This document shows positions 42,998-45,124 of a stretch of 45,124 nucleotides of DNA, in pieces. The first letter of the stretch is position 1, and the number at the start of each line of letters is the position of its first letter. Made by a program: the position numbers and the translations under genes. Source of the stretch: Labrenzia sp. DG1229 (GTDB lineage Bacteria > Pseudomonadota > Alphaproteobacteria > Rhizobiales > Stappiaceae); contig NZ_KI928936.1 in NCBI RefSeq assembly GCF_000521215.1, forward strand, positions 70,664 to 115,787, given 5' to 3'. The notes below the pieces were generated by a model. The model was given only the letters and a program-made list of their open reading frames with translations, was not told the DNA's origin and searched no databases.

Positions 42998-44056
42998 TTA
43001 GTTCAGATCGGCGTCACGTGCACCGTTGATGGAGGTTTCAGCTTCCTGAACGGCTTCTTCCAGTGCGCCGAAGATCTCGCCGCCGCGTGCGACATTGTCC
43101 TTGAACCAGTCGTAGACCGGTGCGGCTGCTTCCTTGAAAGCGGCTTTCTGTTCCGGCGTTGGAACATAAAGATCGCCGCCGCCGGCAACGAACTCTTCAT
43201 ATTTTTCGATGGATTCACGCTTTGGCGATGCAAAGGTAGCCTGTTGCAGATGATAGAAGCCATCGACCACGACCCGGCGCATTTCTTCCGGCATGGCAAG
43301 GAACCGTTCGTTGCTCATCCACCAGAGTGCGCCCATGTAGGCGTGGCCATCGAGCGTCACATACTGCAGGCCGGCATCGGGGAACTTCATGCTCATGATG
43401 TCGGTGATGCCGTTCTTGGAACCTTCAACAACACCGGTCTGGAATGACGTGAACAGCTCCGGCCACGGGATTGGCGTCGGAGAGGCGCCAAGTGCCTTGA
43501 CCAGTTCCTGCGGCAGGTCAGCCACAACGGTACGGATCTTCAGGCCTTCCATGTCGGCCGGATTGGCGACACGGCGCTTTGTGTTGGCAAAGTTCCGCCA
43601 GCCGCCGGTGTTGCCAACCGTCATCAGACGGATCGTGTTGTCGCTATCTTCCAGCGCCATGTTGCGAATGGTGCGGGTGAAGTTGCCGGACAGGACATGT
43701 TCGGCGATCCGGTCGTCGGCCATCATGTAGGGCAGGTCGAGAACCTGAACATAAGGGAAGATGCCGGAGGCTCCGCCTGATGTGGAGATGTAGATGTCAA
43801 TCGCACCACCGGCAACGCCCTGCAGGCATTCAGCACCATTCGAGCAGAGCTGTGTTCCGATGAAGAGTTCGACTTCGATCGCTCCGTTGGAAGCGGACTC
43901 GACAAAGTTCTTGAAAACAACGAGACCATGATAGTCTTCGTCATTCTCGTTGGAATTGGCGGTTGCACGCAGCGTATAGTCGGCAGCAACGGCACTCAGC
44001 GAAGAACCGGCGAGCATCGCCGCGACGGTGAGTGTTTTCAGAGCAGATTTGAGCAT
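42998..44056 (-). CDS. dctP: TRAP transporter substrate-binding protein (DctP family)
   Basis: 352 residues. A Sec signal peptide (MLKSALKTLTVAAMLAGSSL, cleavage near AVAA-DYTLRA) is followed by the DctP fold. Family segments are FKNFVESASNGAIEVELFIG, VQVLDLPYMM and MEGLKIRTVVADLPQ, where the Arg after KI normally clamps the ligand carboxylate, then PIPWPELFTSFQTGVVEGSK. A Cys pair (CSNGAEC) near residues 72-78 is unusual for the family and could form a disulfide. The ligand is probably a carboxylate; identity unknown. GGGAGG lies seven bases before the ATG. It follows the dctM gene by 27 bases. Confidence 0.93.
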   Translation of the reverse strand: MLKSALKTLTVAAMLAGSSLSAVAADYTLRATANSNENDEDYHGLVVFKNFVESASNGAIEVELFIGTQLCSNGAECLQGVAGGAIDIYISTSGGASGIFPYVQVLDLPYMMADDRIAEHVLSGNFTRTIRNMALEDSDNTIRLMTVGNTGGWRNFANTKRRVANPADMEGLKIRTVVADLPQELVKALGASPTPIPWPELFTSFQTGVVEGSKNGITDIMSMKFPDAGLQYVTLDGHAYMGALWWMSNERFLAMPEEMRRVVVDGFYHLQQATFASPKRESIEKYEEFVAGGGDLYVPTPEQKAAFKEAAAPVYDWFKDNVARGGEIFGALEEAVQEAETSINGARDADLN

Positions 44057-44083
44057 CAGGTACCTCCCATATTAAGCTCAAGA

Positions 44084-45124
44084 TCAGTTGGCAAATCCGG
44101 TCCATCGAGGGATCGTCATCGAAAGTGCCGGTATGTAGGTGATCAGGAAGATCACCGCGATTTCTACCGCCAGAAACGGCAGAATGGCTTTGGCAATGGT
44201 TTCAACCCGTTCCTTTGAAACCGAGGCGGCGACAAATAACACCAGGCCCATTGGCGGCGTGGCAAGACCGATGGTCAGGTTCACGCTCATGATGATGGCA
44301 AAGTGGATCGAATCCACGCCCATCGATGTGAATATTGGTCCGAGGATCGGTCCGAGGATGATGATCGCCGGACCCGCATCGAGAAACATTCCGACAATGA
44401 ACAGGAGCAAGTTGATCAGGAACAGCAGGATCAACGGGTTGTCGGAAAGCGAAAGTACGAAGTCGGCCATGATTTCAGGGGCATGGCTAAGGCTGACAAC
44501 GGTCTTGAAGGCCATTGCCGCGCCGACAAGAAGAAGAACCACTGCCGACGTGATGCCAGCCCTGTTCAGGATGCCGGGAACTTCCTTCACCTTGATGGAG
44601 TGCAAGACGAAAAAGCCAATGATCAGCGCATAGGCTACTGCGACGGCGGCCGCTTCCGTCGGCGTGAAGACACCAATCAGGATGCCGCCCAAAATGATGA
44701 TCGGAGTTTGCAGCGGCACGACGGCTTTTTTGCAGACCATCCGGAAATCTTCGGACACTGCTCCGCGCAGACCCATCAACAGCAGATGGGACATTCCAAT
44801 CAGGACGACAAACAGGACGAAGGTCGTGATACCCGTTACGTCCAGAGAGGTCTGACCGAGAATACCGAATGCAAGCGCCAGCAGGAGCGATGCGAGATTG
44901 ATCCTGAGCAATGCGAACGACACCCAGTATTCGACCGGCGCCATTTTCTGACCAGGATTGACGATCCGCTGGGCCTTGGGCAGATCGTACTTGTCAGCCA
45001 TCAGTCGGACGACCAGCATCAGGCCTATGCCGACCATGACGCCGGGGACAATACCGGCCAGGAAGAGGGCGGCAACACTCTCGCCCATGACATAGGCATA
45101 GATGATCATTATGCCGGACGGAGG
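44084..45124 (-). CDS. dctM: TRAP transporter large permease subunit (DctM), partial
   Basis: The last 347 codons are present; the gene begins beyond the right edge. The first visible residues, PPSGIMIIYAYV, are the conserved internal IPPS.xxIIY segment of DctM, so the methionine at 45109 is internal and not the start. About ten membrane helices remain. Typical motifs are GVFTPTEAAAVAVAYALIIG, FLDAGPAIIILGPILGPIF and LTIGLATPPMGLVLFVAA. It forms the sodium-coupled import channel for the ligand of the DctP protein encoded next. The small subunit DctQ is presumably upstream, outside the window (gene order Q-M-P). Confidence 0.94.
   Translation of the reverse strand, partial: PPSGIMIIYAYVMGESVAALFLAGIVPGVMVGIGLMLVVRLMADKYDLPKAQRIVNPGQKMAPVEYWVSFALLRINLASLLLALAFGILGQTSLDVTGITTFVLFVVLIGMSHLLLMGLRGAVSEDFRMVCKKAVVPLQTPIIILGGILIGVFTPTEAAAVAVAYALIIGFFVLHSIKVKEVPGILNRAGITSAVVLLLVGAAMAFKTVVSLSHAPEIMADFVLSLSDNPLILLFLINLLLFIVGMFLDAGPAIIILGPILGPIFTSMGVDSIHFAIIMSVNLTIGLATPPMGLVLFVAASVSKERVETIAKAILPFLAVEIAVIFLITYIPALSMTIPRWTGFAN

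Overview
The window looks like a chromosomal segment of a marine alphaproteobacterium. Candidates are a Stappiaceae (Roseibium/Labrenzia-like) or Rhodobacterales relative. This is inferred from the mix of TRAP and TAXI transporters, a CUT1 sugar operon, pntAB, an RTX protein, an egtB-egtD pair and a VPLPA-CTERM sorting signal. No rRNA, tRNA, insertion sequence, phage gene or CRISPR array was seen.

Layout. Positions 1-5413 (all minus strand) carry the end of an exopolysaccharide locus: a VPLPA-CTERM surface protein, a PrsT-type TPR lipoprotein, a Wzz/GumC chain-length protein and the start of a bacterial tyrosine autokinase that runs off the left edge. A small membrane protein and an FMN reductase follow (5990-7130). 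A tightly coupled CUT1 ABC sugar operon with a Gfo/Idh/MocA dehydrogenase occupies 7524-12637 on the plus strand. Next on the minus strand come an ECF sigma factor, a large RTX protein with two near-identical modules, pntB-pntA, a YghU-type glutathione S-transferase and an M24 peptidase. A LysR regulator is divergent from the peptidase.

Positions 22759-25994 hold a GGDEF-EAL protein, split by a one-base frameshift, followed by a family 3 periplasmic binding protein. Positions 26384-31518 form an RpiR regulator / TAXI receptor / fused TRAP permease / universal stress protein operon. It is divergent from a dimethylglycine/sarcosine-dehydrogenase-like flavoprotein, with GTTTC/GAAAC operator-like dyads between them; this is the best candidate for a poorly described uptake and oxidative demethylation module. 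Ergothioneine genes egtB-egtD follow (34267-36476), then a TetR gene with paired palindromic operators and a YciI protein. Then come a zinc-knuckle MetRS that looks unlike the usual alphaproteobacterial enzyme, a REP-like repeat pair, a YeiH-family exporter, a di-heme peroxidase with two compensating frameshifts, a SEL1 protein, and the DctM and DctP genes of a second TRAP transporter that runs off the right edge.

Three apparent single-base indels, in two otherwise intact genes, suggest either recent gene decay or residual sequencing errors. Start codons were moved downstream of the longest reading frame wherever a Shine-Dalgarno sequence, signal peptide or family N-terminus supported it.
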